Shown: one piece after another, positions 22,371-33,060 of the stretch | Layout: each line of letters opens with the position of its first letter | Numbering within the stretch: the first letter of the stretch is position 1 | Assembly (NCBI GenBank): GCA_030278955.1 | Contig: JAOANR010000014.1 | Coordinates: 22,508,068 to 22,572,067, forward strand | Reading direction: 5' to 3' | Source: Hygrophila difformis | Lineage: Eukaryota > Streptophyta > Magnoliopsida > Lamiales > Acanthaceae | DNA: 64,000 nt | Translations under genes and position numbers: made by a program | Notes under the pieces: generated by a model | The model's database searches: none | Seen by the model: only the letters and a program-made list of their open reading frames with translations | What the model was told of the DNA's origin: nothing

Positions 22371-23564
22371 CTCTAATGTTGTTGTGACAGCACCAATGTG
22401 TACTTGTGGTTATGATATATTTTCAAACCCACAAAGTACAATTCCATTTTCATGCGGCATTTCATTGTTTAACCTCAGCGAAAATTTTTGCTCATAAAAA
22501 AACCTTCGTAGTACTTCAACTATATCCTACGTACAGCGAAAAAAAAGTTAAATGTATAAAACATATCAAGATGTCAATATAACATAAAATTATAAATGTG
22601 TAATCAAGTTAATTGTATATAGTATATATTACATTAATAAAATAATTTAAAGATAAAAACGCCACAAGAATTTCGCGGGTAAGTGTCGAAAGGATTTTGT
22701 CGCCTTGTTTGTTGCCTAGTGCTAGGCGATGAAATCCGCTAGATGACGACTTCATTAAAATTCACGAATTTCTTGTAGTGAAAGGTGAACACAGAAATTA
22801 AGACCAGTAAGTCACGTTGCATGAATTAGAAATACCCAAAAGCAAAAATATCATTAATTACATAATTAATTTATGGTGAAACTGTCGGAAAATTCGTCGG
22901 TGATTCATAATTTTAATTTACTTTTTTCATTTTAAATATGACCAGTCACACTGACTATATACATTGATCTGTCAGTAATATTAAAGAATAAATAAATCCT
23001 TAATACTTTTCCTGATAGAATGTATCGTCGGTAATTACCCACAAACCTAATTACTTGTGCCCGAGAAAAATTAATGTAGCAATCATGTTTGATTTTCTGC
23101 CTATTTTATACACACGACATTTGCCCATGAAATAATGAAGTATCGTAGTTTTTGTCTTACTTTTTCGACTAAATGAGAATTAGAGGTAAGTTATAGAATC
23201 TTTTGGGAACATATTCCATTATTTTGGTGTTGAAAGTAGTAGCAATTAATATGATAATAGAATAGTAAAAAAGAAAGATAAGAACCTTTGCTGCACCAAT
23301 GTCAAGAACTTGTAATTTAGCGAGAAGTGGCGAATGTTGGGGAAGTTTAGGAACAATATGTTGCCTCAGTTCGCATGGTGGAAGAGCATGGATCCTTTGT
23401 TGAAGAAAATTGGGTGCTTCAAGTGCAAGGACAAATTCAAGTGGTTGTCGATGCACATTTTCTCCATCTTGATGAATTGGGGGATGTGATCCTTCACCTG
23501 TTCTCTCTCCTTGGTGAATTGGGGGCTGTAGTGCATCATCTTCTGCGTGTTGTTCTTCCAGCAT
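22371..23564 (-). pseudogene. Unknown-family copy D, broken
   Basis: Exon 1 is 23564-23286 (93 codons, opens MLEEQHAE, keeps LALEAPNF). Exon 2 is 22526-22371 (52 codons) but has an in-frame TAA at 22412-22410 where copies A, B and F have an Asn codon. Exon 3 is absent: the palindrome starts where it should lie. It is most similar to copy B in intron and upstream sequence. The stop and missing exon argue for a pseudogene. Confidence 0.7.
22650..22775. mobile_element. Short CACTA-like MITE remnant in copy D intron
   Basis: It ends AATTTCTTGTAGTG and begins near CACAAGAATTTCGCGGG, an imperfect inverted pair. Internal GTCGCC/GGCGAT motifs resemble the fragments at 4631 and 7440. Confidence 0.4.
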
Positions 23565-23737
23565 TTTTGCTTATCATTCTTCTTGGTCTCTTTCAAGGTG
23601 TTTCGTAGAGTAGGAGGGTGAGGGTGGTAGGACTGCCTTTGTTAGTATAAAAATGAAAAAATATATAGCCAAACTGGAGTAAAGGTGGCAAATAATAATT
23701 AATACGAACGGATAATGAGGAATTTTTTTATGTGAAT

Positions 23738-23846
23738 ATCAAGGTATCAATGGATCCAAGACTAATCCATCGAGAATACTTGAACGGGACATTTGCTTAA
23801 GTTGTCAGTGCCCTATAACACGGAGGCCAACTGCATTAGGTAAGTG
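23738..23846 (-). mobile_element. SINE S2 fragment
   Basis: The minus strand reads CAGTTGGCCTCCGTGTTATA then GCAAATGTCCCGTTCAAG, a decayed version of the S2 head at 16545. The same insert is in R2 at 33514-33622. Confidence 0.45.
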
Positions 23847-24149
23847 ATAATGAGAAATTAAATGTATATACCAAAATAACAAAATGCGTATTGCAATAGA
23901 TGTGGTTCTATAAATGGGGTTGCTGAAATTTGATGTTTTTATTTGTGAGTGTAAATGGAATGAATAAAAATTGATTCCATGCCATCCGGAAATATAGGTG
24001 GCAAAAAGTAATTAATAAATAAATGTAATAAAATATAATGGAATTCATGCCACTAAAAAATATAGGTGTCAAAAATTAATTAATACTAACTTATAATACA
24101 AAAATAAATGCTAATACCAAAATTACAAAATGATGATAACACCCCATTT

Positions 24150-24692
24150 CAAGGTTGTGAAGATCGAGATCCTATATGGGATCGTTTTTCTCTTTGTAAG
24201 ATCGGGATCGTAGGATCGAATCGGGATCCTGAGATCTTATAAAATTGCAATAATGGATATTTAATTATGCATACTAACAAGTAAAAGCATTATTTCGTTT
24301 GTTTATCAATATTGCAAGTTAATTAGTACAATACAGTACAAAAACATCACAATTAAACATAAAATATTTTCAGATACATACATACTATGTTATTTTACAC
24401 ATCATACATAAGGAGTACAAGTTCTTAAGTTTAAAATTAAAGAAAATAAATTACTTTGATCCCAAATCATAAAATACTATTAAAATTTATACGTTTAAGA
24501 GGGTATGATCGTAAGATCGTAAAAGCGTTTGAGGGAGTATGACCACAAGATCGTAATATTCTACGATCAGGATCGGGATCTTATCCAGATCTTACTAATT
24601 TTAAGATCCTACAAGGATTGAGATCATTTTAGAGAGTTGTGATCGTAAAATCATAAGATTTTAAGATCATGATCGGGATCTTAACAACTATG
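24150..24692. mobile_element. GATC-rich hAT-type MITE in R1
   Basis: It starts CAAGGTTGTGAAGATC and ends GATCTTAACAACTATG, an imperfect inverted pair. Perfect 8-bp flanks CCCCATTT lie at 24142-24149 and 24693-24700, as in hAT elements. Both ends are full of GATC words (GATCGGGATC, GATCGTAAGATCG). Noncoding. The orthologous copy is 33929-34471. Confidence 0.8.
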
Positions 24693-25405
24693 CCCCATTT
24701 GGTATTTTAAGGGGTTTGGACTTTGGACGTTTGGTTAGGTGCTAAACTATCAGCACCAATTGTTAATATATGGGTGATATGTGCTATGCAAAGATATATC
24801 ATTCATTTGCAATGGGAATACAAATATAAAATTACCAATATTATAAAATCACATTGATTATTGATTTTTACATAGAATAAAATATTAAATCCACAATTGA
24901 AGTGATTCATGCATGCCATATATATAACCTATTAGCACCAGTTGTTAATATATGGGTCATTGACAATGGCCAAAATTGACTATTATTTTCAATCTATTTC
25001 CGTGCCTAATACGGATATTTGATCGCATTCCGGACTTATTTAAATAAGAAAGCAGTTGAATTTGACAGATTTATGCAAGTTTGTATAAATTATGAGCTGG
25101 TATTGAAAAATACAAAAATATTGTTATTTTTATTAAATTTGTGTTAAAAAAATCCAAAAAACATGATAAAAATATTAAAAATCCCTCATTTGATAATTGT
25201 GGTTTGTAGTGTTTATTCGGTTGAACACGGGTTCATTAAATGCAACACAAACCAAATAATCAAGTGGAATAAATATACATATTTATATTATTTTTATATT
25301 TTGATGTATATATTTATCTTTATGTTTTATGTTTTTATGCTTTATTTCTATCTCCTTATATAATTAAAAATAATTGGTCCACTAATCACTTTCAATTTTA
25401 ATTAA

Positions 25406-26413
25406 TTGCAGGTGGCCCAAGAAATTTATCTGTCCAGTCCAAACACCACTACAGGGCCAACAATATTACCGGCCCAACAACAAGTAAATCATCCAACTAT
25501 TGTCTCAGCCCACAACACCATCTTCAGCCCATGTTCTGAACCGGCCCAATTCCTCAAGCCCAATACACTTGTCTCGGCCCAAACCACCCCAAGCCCACAA
25601 TTACCAAAACCTAACCCTAACCCTAATCCCCCTTCCCGCCGCTGGCGCCGCTTCCGCCGTCGGCTATCCCTCCGGCCACCACCATCACAGCTGGCAGCCA
25701 CCACCATCCACCATCACTCCAAAGCTCACACCTCCATCCCCTCCTCAACGTTTCCGGCAGCATGTCGAGTCGCTCTCCGCCCTCCTCCCTTCCGATTTCT
25801 TCACCCTCTCCAACCAAGCGCCACCGCTGCCTCAAACTCCAGATCCGGCCGCTGCCTCACCGCACCACCACCGCCGCTCGCCACAACAGCCGCCCCAACA
25901 CCTCCGACCAGCGACCGAGCTCCGGCGGCATCCTCCCATCTCGCATCAATAGCGCCAGCCTCCATCCTCCTCCCTTCGGGTTCCCTCACCGTTTCCTACC
26001 GACCACCATCCTCAAACTCCGGCGGGACAGCCGCCTCAGCATCTCCAACTCTGCCAGTACCGCACTTTCGTCCTCGAGTTTCCAGATCCGGCCACCGCAA
26101 CCTCCTACCGCCGCTGCTCCCACGGCCGCCGCCGACCCCCACCTCCTTCTTCTTCTTCCATCCATCCCTCAAAAACGAAGAAAGTAGAAATTCGAATAAG
26201 AAAGAAAACAGCAAGCAAGAAAGAAGAAGAAGAAAGAAACTGGAAATGAGACACACAGCAAGAATGGAGAGGAAGAAGAAATCTGTGAGAAAGAAGAAAA
26301 TGGAGGAAGAAGCTGTCGAAAATGGAGGAGAGAGAAGAGAGAAATGGGGAAAGAGAGAGGAAAGAGGAAGAGAAAGAAAATTCATCCGGACCTCGGGACC
26401 CCGGTGGCGCTAG
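25406..26413 (+). other. G/C-rich captured-like segment with long open frame
   Basis: A 335-codon frame is open, but its first codon is not ATG and the protein is low-complexity (Pro, Ser, Arg, His). I therefore do not call it a gene. The DNA begins with a dense run of GGCCCA/GCCCA motifs (25410-25590), then CCTAACCCTAACCC (a telo-box-like sequence), then C/T-rich triplets, and ends GA-rich. It resembles the promoter and 5' exon of a plant housekeeping gene taken up by the LTR. Confidence 0.4.
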
Positions 26414-26551
26414 ACAAAATCCGTGTCGCGAGGCCATGTTTAGCGACACGGAGTCTAGGGACAGAGAAATTGCTTAGAGACTGTGAGAGAGGCTAAAGAC
26501 AGAGACCCAGTCGCTAGACTCATGGCCTCGCGACTGGGAGAGTCTAGCGCC
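26406..26551 (+). repeat. Nested perfect inverted repeats in element 2 LTR
   Basis: Outer arms GGCGCTAGAC (26406-26415) and GTCTAGCGCC (26542-26551) are exact complements. Inside, GTCGCGAGGCCATG (26424-26437) pairs exactly with CATGGCCTCGCGAC (26521-26534). Alternative local hairpins also exist: CCGTGTCGC/GCGACACGG (26421-26429, 26443-26451) and CCCAGTCGC/GCGACTGGG (26506-26514, 26530-26538). The block lies about 300 bases upstream of the LTR TATA-like sequence. Confidence 0.85.
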
Positions 26552-26845
26552 ACAGCTTAGCGCCACAGACAGAGAAAGATAAGCAGCTCAGTCACGTGAC
26601 CTCCACCACCCCTCCAATTTGAATTCCCCACATGCTCAATTCGTTAGAAGAGCCTAAAGAGCCCAGGACCACAGCTCCCGCAGGCACAAAATACTTGTCA
26701 TTTCCTCCTGGACCTCGAGCTCCCGCCCCCTCCTGCGCGTCATCCAAGAGCTAAAAAGTGTGTCTTGAACCAAAAACTGTTTCACGATACGCATAATTGT
26801 TTAGTGTCTGGGTGGGCCTTGAATGAGCTTAGGGCTTATTTCCAG

Positions 26846-26855
26846 ATAAATATAT
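26846..26855 (+). promoter_or_regulatory. Putative TATA of element 2 LTR
   Basis: ATAAATATAT follows a TGGGCC motif at about 26813. Downstream TTCTTGGAGGCA (about 26917) matches the motif seen shortly after the TATA in element 1. Confidence 0.45.
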
Positions 26856-29727
26856 CCTCCCACCCCAGTGAACAGTAGCTACAGACCCATTTTTTTTAGT
26901 TTTCCTACTGTGTTGTTCTTGGAGGCACCCAAGGTGCTCTCCAAAATTAATCTAGTATAGATGGTCATGGCCATGTAATTTTTACTTTCTGTTTTAGTTC
27001 TTAGTTTTAGTTAATAAATGGGTTTATAGTATTGTAGCCACTTTTTTATATTTTATTTTCAGTTTGTAGTTTGGGTTTGAACATTCAACTAATAGGTGTT
27101 ATTAAACCAATTTTGGTTTTTGATGTTTTTTGAGAAAAAAACGGCATTTTGTTCCATCCAAGACCAAATGGTTGAATTACAAATACAATGAATGGAAAAA
27201 AGAAAAATGTTAATCAAAGAAAATGTTCCACAAATTTATTATGGATCGCTTCCATAATATTACTTGCTTATTTTTTTGCATTTTGGTCACTTGACATTTT
27301 TTTTTATGTTTTAGTTAGATTAGTGCTTGTTTAGATTAATAAAATGCATGAATGTTTGATATTTATCCCTTGATAGATTTGGTGTATGCTTTATTTTAAC
27401 TTTATATTTATTAGCATAGTTTGTATTTAGGCTTAGTCTTGTTTATCTTTTATTTTATTTTTTTTGGTTCCGTTCTTGTCTGTTTAGCTTTAGGTAGTTT
27501 GTTTCCTTTGTTTTGTTTTATTTTATTTTAACTTTAGTACATTAGATCTAAAAATGGATAGTATTAAAGTGTTTGTGCATATTTTATTTAAAAATTCCAT
27601 ACCTATCAATATGTTGCATCATTCCCGTCTTAATCCCACGGATTAAGACGCAAAACCCCAGATTGCAACATAAGGCGTAATGCTGCCAAAATTTTCACTC
27701 TTCATTTTCACTTAATTAATTGAAATTTCTATAGGTTGAAATCCAATGATCTTAACCAAAGATTAAATTGGTATAGAAATTTTTGTTCAATTCTATTAAA
27801 AGATTTTTCTACAAAAATAAAATAAAGTTAAACTCTTGTGTTTTAAATATAATTCGGACTATAATTAATTATGGAATGAAAGATTGTTTAAGACATAAAG
27901 AGTAATTATGGACTTATTTCCATACCCTTGCATGAGAAACCAATGTCTCTCATACAAGATGGCCCAAAAATATTTTCGTAATTTTATTTTGTCTTTACCT
28001 GTGTTGTGTGGAATGAACAGTAAAAGATAGCACAGAATAATGTCGGCGAACGGTCCCTTCACTGGGAAATGAAATAGCACATAGTCTGTGTATTAATTAC
28101 TGTTTGTTATTTTGCATGGTTTGGATAGTGACTGATGAGGTCAGGCGAACGGTCCCCTTACCGGGAAATGAAGTAGCCACTCAGCCAGTCCCTGCCAGTC
28201 CCTGTCTGAATACAGTTTTATTTTCCTTATTTTAATTTCAAACCCGAATCTGGAGCTGTAGTAATGTTAGATGATATATGCCAATGTTATCTAATAATTA
28301 TTGCAGTAATAGAACATGTGGGTTTTCATCCAAATTCACAGATAGTGGAGTCTAAGATGACGGCGGCAACTGTCATTTAGGGCATTCCACTGTCTAAAAA
28401 TCATCTCACCTTAATAATTAGGGAACTGGACCACAGATAACTGCAATCCAATTAACCCTAATTATTTTGTCATCTCTTTAGCCAAAATTCTTCTCATCTC
28501 CGGCTATTTCATCTATGTGTCTCACATTCTGTCTAAACCCACTTTATATTTTGGGTTAATTTAATTTTACACTTCTTTTTAAAATTATGCATGATAATAT
28601 TATGTAATTATTGTGGTCAAATTATTTTGGGATCCTTCCCTTGGACATAGAAGTCTTGATTTTAATTAGATGTCTCATGATAAATTTCCAACAAAAATTC
28701 TTTTATAAAATCCGATCTGAGTACGGGACAAATTCCACAGTTATGACTAATTCACATTCGACTGGGGGTTGATTTTGGGAAATTAGAAGCAGAGTGCGAT
28801 TAGGTCTCACCTAGACTAAAAGGATCTGTGTTTTAATTGAGAGTCTATTACCTGTTTAGGGAATGATTTTCAAAATCTATTATTTCTCCAAAATTGCTGT
28901 ATGTTGGAAATCTTATATTAAATATTGCACTGAATCAGAGTCCACTTGGATTCAGATGAGGTGTCATAGATAATACTAGAAGAACAACATGTGGGCCTTG
29001 GTTATTTTCTAAGGTAGGGTTGAGTATTCTTTCAACTACTATCATCTTCTGCCAAAGCCTATTTTTGAGTCTTGAGTGAGTGCATCCGGAACAAACTAAT
29101 TTATTAGTTTGTTTCATTACTTTGTATCTCATAACCACCTGGAAGGAAGTGAACACTGCGAGCGGTTCACCGAGATCCGGGAATTCTTGATCCATGCTCG
29201 GTCATTCTGACTGGGGGCTTTCTTCTACTACCAGTACGAAGCTTTTGAAACTCCCGAGTGATAGGATTATAAATGCTTTCTTTACTGCTTTCTTTTAATT
29301 TCTTTTAATCGCTTTCGTAGAGGTCACTCAGATGTGTCACTAGATCTTCTAACTGCTACTAGGACTGAGAGTTAAGGGATAGTTCAAGGCTTGATTAGAA
29401 TCTTTGGGTGTGACCGGGGGAATGATGGGAGTACTTGGCATTTCAATCTATGGAGTGTCAGGTGTTGCTTGTCCACCACAGATAAATGACACGCTCTGAC
29501 GGGAGCAGTTGTAAGTCTGTGGTATCTTAGAATTTGTTTTCTTAAGAGCATGTAAATTCTTATTGTAAGTACCTGTCTGTTAAAGGGAACACATTATAGA
29601 AAACATGAGAGTTAGCTAACTGATGGATTATCCCAAACAAAGATCTGTGTAACAAAATGGAAGTTTAACTTTGTTTCATCTGAATCTTGTCCAATTTTAT
29701 TATTTTCTCCCTATCCTTTCTGTCTCA

Positions 29728-29870
29728 TTTTAAATCTGCTTTCTTAGAATAATTTTAACCGCTTTCTTAGAATAATTTTATTACTTTCTTAGATTAAATT
29801 TATCTGCTTTTTAGAATAATTTTATCTGCTTTATTTTATTGCTTTCATAGCTTAGAATTAAATTATGTCA
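29728..29870 (+). repeat. Short tandem repeats in LTR 3' part
   Basis: A unit of roughly 25-30 bases reading CTGCTTTCTTAGAATAATTT recurs about five times. The equivalent site in element 3 (52050-52140) has a shorter version. It lies in the U5 side of the LTR. Confidence 0.6.
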
Positions 29871-30184
29871 AGTAGTTGTTAATCAAACACAAACTTGAAT
29901 CGAGTAACCGAGTGGAAAATCTTATTAAACGACGTGGGCCCTGCTTCTATCTCACATCCTCCAGTGAACGATCCGGTACTTACTATAAATACTGCAATTT
30001 TTGACTCCGTGCGCTTTCGGGGCACAGTTTCTTAACACGAGTAAATAAAAACGTGACAACCTATAAATATATCCCTAATCCCAACTCCACCATCATAATC
30101 GATTTTCATTAAATAAAATCAAAACCGGGATTATATCTTATTCTTTTAGAAAATACTCGTGTGGGAAATTTGTCAAAAGTTTCA

Positions 30185-30202
30185 TGGCGCCGTTGCCGGG
30201 GA
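30185..30202 (+). promoter_or_regulatory. tRNA-Asp primer binding site, element 2
   Basis: TGGCGCCGTTGCCGGGGA is complementary to the 3' end of plant tRNA-Asp and follows the terminal CA of the LTR without a gap. This PBS is characteristic of Athila-type elements. Confidence 0.9.
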
Positions 30203-30301
30203 GGGTGCAGCGTCGTTTATTAAGAGAATTACACTCCTGATTACTCATAGTTAGTTTAGTGTATTTATTTCAGAACAGAGAAGTACCTTCAAATCAATTA
30301 A

Positions 30302-30345
30302 ACATTTAGAGTACTAAGACTCTAAATGTGAGGATGTTGATTTGA
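30302..30345 (+). repeat. Hairpin + AAATGTGAGGATGT module, element 2 first copy
   Basis: ACATTTAGAGT (30302-30312) and ACTCTAAATGT (30319-30329) form a perfect 11-bp stem with a 6-nt loop, followed by GAGGATGTTGATT. Element 3 has the same module at 58998. About 37 bases downstream is TTTTTTCTTGCAG (cag at 30381-30383), a strong 3' splice-site-like sequence, then an ATG. Confidence 0.7.
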
Positions 30346-30425
30346 GGGGAAAACCTAATAAGTTGGGTATTTTTTTCTTGCAGGAATCATGGAGCCACCG
30401 AAATTGGTGTATGGAGTTAAATGTG

Positions 30426-30592
30426 GAAGTGTAGCATTGGGGCTACACTAATTTGATTTTTCGTTTAATTACACTTCTCCATTGCAAAATCTAGGTTAAT
30501 TAAACGAAAAATCAAAGAAAAATGGAGAAGTGTAGCAGTGGGGCTACACTAATTCGCAATTGTAAATTGCAAAACACGTGATACTCACGTGT
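30426..30592 (+). repeat. Cluster of interleaved inverted and direct repeats
   Basis: Two direct copies of GAAGTGTAGCA.TGGGGCTAC lie at 30426 and 30527. Arms A (TTGATTTTTCGTTTAATTA, 30453) and B (ACACTTCTCCATT, 30471) are followed by their complements A' (30497-30515) and B' (30521-30533), an A-B-A'-B' order. Further hairpins follow: GCAAT-TGTAA-ATTGC and ACACGTG-ATACT-CACGTGT. Element 3 lacks this insert. Confidence 0.75.
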
Positions 30593-31115
30593 TTGTCATC
30601 TCCACCACCTCCGGACTACCATTTGCTCACCCCCATCGGACAAGCCACGACCACCATCTCACTTACCGTCGTCCGACTGAGCATCCAAACAGGAATTCGT
30701 GGGACCAACAAAAAGAAAATTAAAGCTTCAAAACAAGTTCCCGGTTGGATTGATTCTGTAATTAATTGAAAATATTCCTGGAATTTAAAGCAATTTAAGA
30801 TCCGGGATAATTTTTATAAGAACAGAATTAATCCAACCTAATTTATGCAAGTAGATTAAATTTTATAAAATCCAAAAATGTGATTGAACAATTTTGGTGA
30901 AAATCAGAATTTTTCTAAGTATTGGGCATCGAACAATTGCCTTGCTCGATGAACCAAACGATCACACATAGCCAAAATCATCGAACACTTAATTGGTTTG
31001 ATGAAAAGGCTATCGGAGTTATATTCATAGCTTTTATGTAAATATTTTTCCCCTCCCTCCCTCCTCTTTGATTTTATCTTGATTTCAATAATTTGTTTAA
31101 GTAGGGGTTGATTAA
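30593..31115 (+). other. Internal noncoding region of element 2
   Basis: Partly alignable to 59090-59270 of element 3 (shared GTTGGATTGATTCT and CCAACCTAATTTATGCAAGT). No convincing ORF; a 63-codon frame at 30578 has no recognisable product. Confidence 0.4.
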
Positions 31116-31157
31116 CTCACATTTAGAGCAAGGCTCAAAATGTGAGGATGATTGATT
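31116..31157 (+). repeat. Hairpin + AAATGTGAGGATG module, element 2 second copy
   Basis: CTCACATTTAGAGC (31116-31129) and GCTCAAAATGTGAG (31133-31146) pair with one mismatch around a 3-nt loop, followed by GATGATTG. It matches the module at 60906 in element 3. No splice acceptor follows it here. Confidence 0.65.
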
Positions 31158-31505
31158 CTTCACTTAAATATTTTTCTTAAAAAAAAAAGTGTCTTATCTC
31201 TATTTTGTTTATTTTTATTATTTTATTTTTATACCCAGCACAAAGCATGCATAATCTGTCAGTTTAAATTCACATATTTAATTTTGGTTTATGATTAAAT
31301 TTTTCAAACTTTTAAATTGGGATAATATAATTGAATACATGCATGATATGAATTTTTGAGGTTTTTGAGCTATAAAAATTTAATGATATAATCATCTTGT
31401 TGGGTAATGAGTCATCATGTTGAGAATTTAATTGAATAAATTGTGAGAACTTTTCAAAGATTGAATTTAAGAATATTGTATGACATGAATCAATCATTCC
31501 ATGTG
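31158..31505 (+). other. Internal noncoding region of element 2 near its 3' end
   Basis: From about 31230 it aligns with 61990-62240 of element 3 (shared AAACTTTTAAATTGGGATAA). No gene. Confidence 0.5.
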
Positions 31506-31796
31506 AGATTTGAGCCATGAGTCACTTTTACTCATTCTTTCCTTTGATGTGTGAAAATCATTTTAATTGAAGACACTAGAACTTGCGATTGGGACCGATT
31601 CAAGACCATGCCATATTCCAAAAATCGAGCATATGATCGATGCACTTAGAAGATTTGAGCCATGAGTCACTTTTACTCATTCTTTCCTTTGATGTGTGAA
31701 AATCATTTTAATTGAAGGACACTAGAACTTGCGATTGGGACCGATTCAAGACCATGCCATATTCCAAAAATCGAGCATATGATCGAGGCACTTAGA
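31506..31796 (+). repeat. 145-bp tandem duplication
   Basis: Two near-identical copies (31506-31650 and 31651-31796) begin AGATTTGAGCCATGAG. Element 3 has this sequence once (about 62258-62402). It is a recent local duplication. Confidence 0.85.
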
Positions 31797-31811
31797 AAAT
31801 GCACATATAAA

Positions 31812-32136
31812 GGGAATGTGATAAAAGTTTCATGGCGCGGATTTTCATGACATGGAATTATGATAAGTTACATGATGCAAATTGCCAGGAACCTTCAGTG
31901 TGACAGACTGAAGGTTAAGATTGAACTATCTATCCCGGCTGCACCGTGAAAGTTGTCAAAAGTTTCATGCCAGGGAGGTTCACAGCGCCGTTTGAAATCA
32001 GAGTACCTCATATGAGTAATAAAAAGTGGAATATATCCTTAAACCCCTTTCCCACGACTCATAACTCTTTTCATTTAATAATTTAACCTGGGATATTTTA
32101 GAAAATACTCGTGTGACGAAATTGTCAAAAGTTTCA
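31812..32136 (+). repeat. Remnant of 3' LTR end, element 2
   Basis: It aligns with 52455-52772 of element 3, including the TCAGTGTGACAG stretch and the closing GTCAAAAGTTTCA at 32136. The bulk of the 3' LTR is missing, so an internal deletion removed it. Confidence 0.65.
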
Positions 32137-33055
32137 CTAAGCATCTAAATCCTGACTGTTTGTTCAACCACACACTTAAATCAAATATTAATAGGTTAGT
32201 TAACCAAAGTAAATAAGTGCAGTAAAGAAATACGAACAAACAGAGAGTTGTTGACCCAGTTCGGCCCAAGGCCTACGTCGGGGGATACCAATCCAGGAGT
32301 GTTCCACTATGTGTTCGAACACCACGTTACAACACGAACAATAGTGAACTAGTAATCTTTTACTCCAACACTCAAGCAGATGATCGATGGTACCAGAAAC
32401 TCCCCTTTCTGGTGAGAATACTCCGATTCTGCTTCGATCCCTTGAAGACACCTCCGCCAAGTTTCTCTTGAGTGAACCTGTAAAAGATCCTCCCTTTGAT
32501 GTAGCAATGTATGGGCAGTATCTTGTTGACACGAACTTGAGTGTTGCCCTTGATTGAAAGTGTCGAAATCAATCAAGGGTGCTTAAGTGCTCGATAAGAC
32601 GAATGACCACTCAAGTGACAATCTCCTTCACAAGTGATGAACCTTGCGGATGAGGTGAAGAGATTGAATGGGGATTTCTCACACGATTTGCTGTTTGCTT
32701 TTCAAGAATAATGGAATCGTGTGATTGATCCACAGCTAATCGTTCTTCTTAAAAGGATGTTCGAAATCCCTGTTGCTATGGAAGGGAATACGTTATCCCA
32801 TAAATTCTTCCTCCTTCCATAGCCAATTCATTCCTTACTCCGTTGGGAGGATTCGCTTGCCATAACTCGAACGCTCATCATAAGGAAATGATAGAAGACC
32901 GTTGGAAGGACGCTCCTTACCAAGCTGCAATGGCCTTATCCGATTTGTAGAGATATCTTGCCAAGAATACTACGCGGATAAGACTAAGGGGTGGGAACCT
33001 ATCTAGTGTTCATCATTGGGTTGGAACACATTATCTCAAAATATGGGTACTAACA
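32137..33055 (-). mobile_element. Copia-like LTR fragment
   Basis: On the minus strand TTGGTATCCCCCGACGTAGG then GAACTGGGTCAACAA and CTTTACTGCACTT resemble the 3' part of a Copia-type LTR. A related stretch lies at 38690-38800 on the plus strand. No coding capacity and no clear ends. Confidence 0.4.
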
Positions 33056-33060
33056 AAAAC

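Larger units (their letters stand above)
23280..24960. repeat. Duplicated block R1 (left copy)
   Basis: This is near-identical to 33056-34755 (R2), same orientation, including exon 1 of the family, upstream DNA, an S2 SINE and a hAT MITE. R1 stops exactly at the first base of element 2's LTR. R2 continues into other sequence after the shared GGGTCAT. Confidence 0.85.
24961..30184 (+). repeat. 5' LTR of element 2 (5.2 kb)
   Basis: It begins TGACAATGG and ends GTTTCA immediately before the PBS. Its last 2.6 kb (from about 27600) aligns with 49925-52772 of element 3. Its first 150 bases align with all other LTR starts here. The middle differs strongly between elements. Such a length is extreme for LTRs in general, though long LTRs are known in plant Ty3/gypsy lineages. 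Confidence 0.8.
24961..32136 (+). mobile_element. Element 2: gag-pol-less Athila-family element
   Basis: It has a 5' LTR (24961-30184), a tRNA-Asp PBS, a short internal region and a remnant of the 3' LTR end (31812-32136). Internal sequence goes directly from a leader matching 52791-52840 of element 3 to the region matching 58958 onwards of element 3, so all of gag-pol is missing. The F-box exon 2 region (60965-61990 of element 3) is missing too. It is a non-autonomous relative that would need proteins in trans. No target duplication was found, and its right end seems to have been lost to deletion. Confidence 0.8.

Noticed and set aside
25406..26413. 335-codon open frame in element 2 LTR as a gene
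   Set aside because: It begins at a TTG, is low-complexity Pro/Ser/Arg text, and overlaps long open frames on both strands, as expected from G/C-rich DNA poor in stop codons.
24956..32141. Target-site duplication for element 2
   Set aside because: GTCAT on the left and CTAAG on the right do not match; the right end has probably been deleted.
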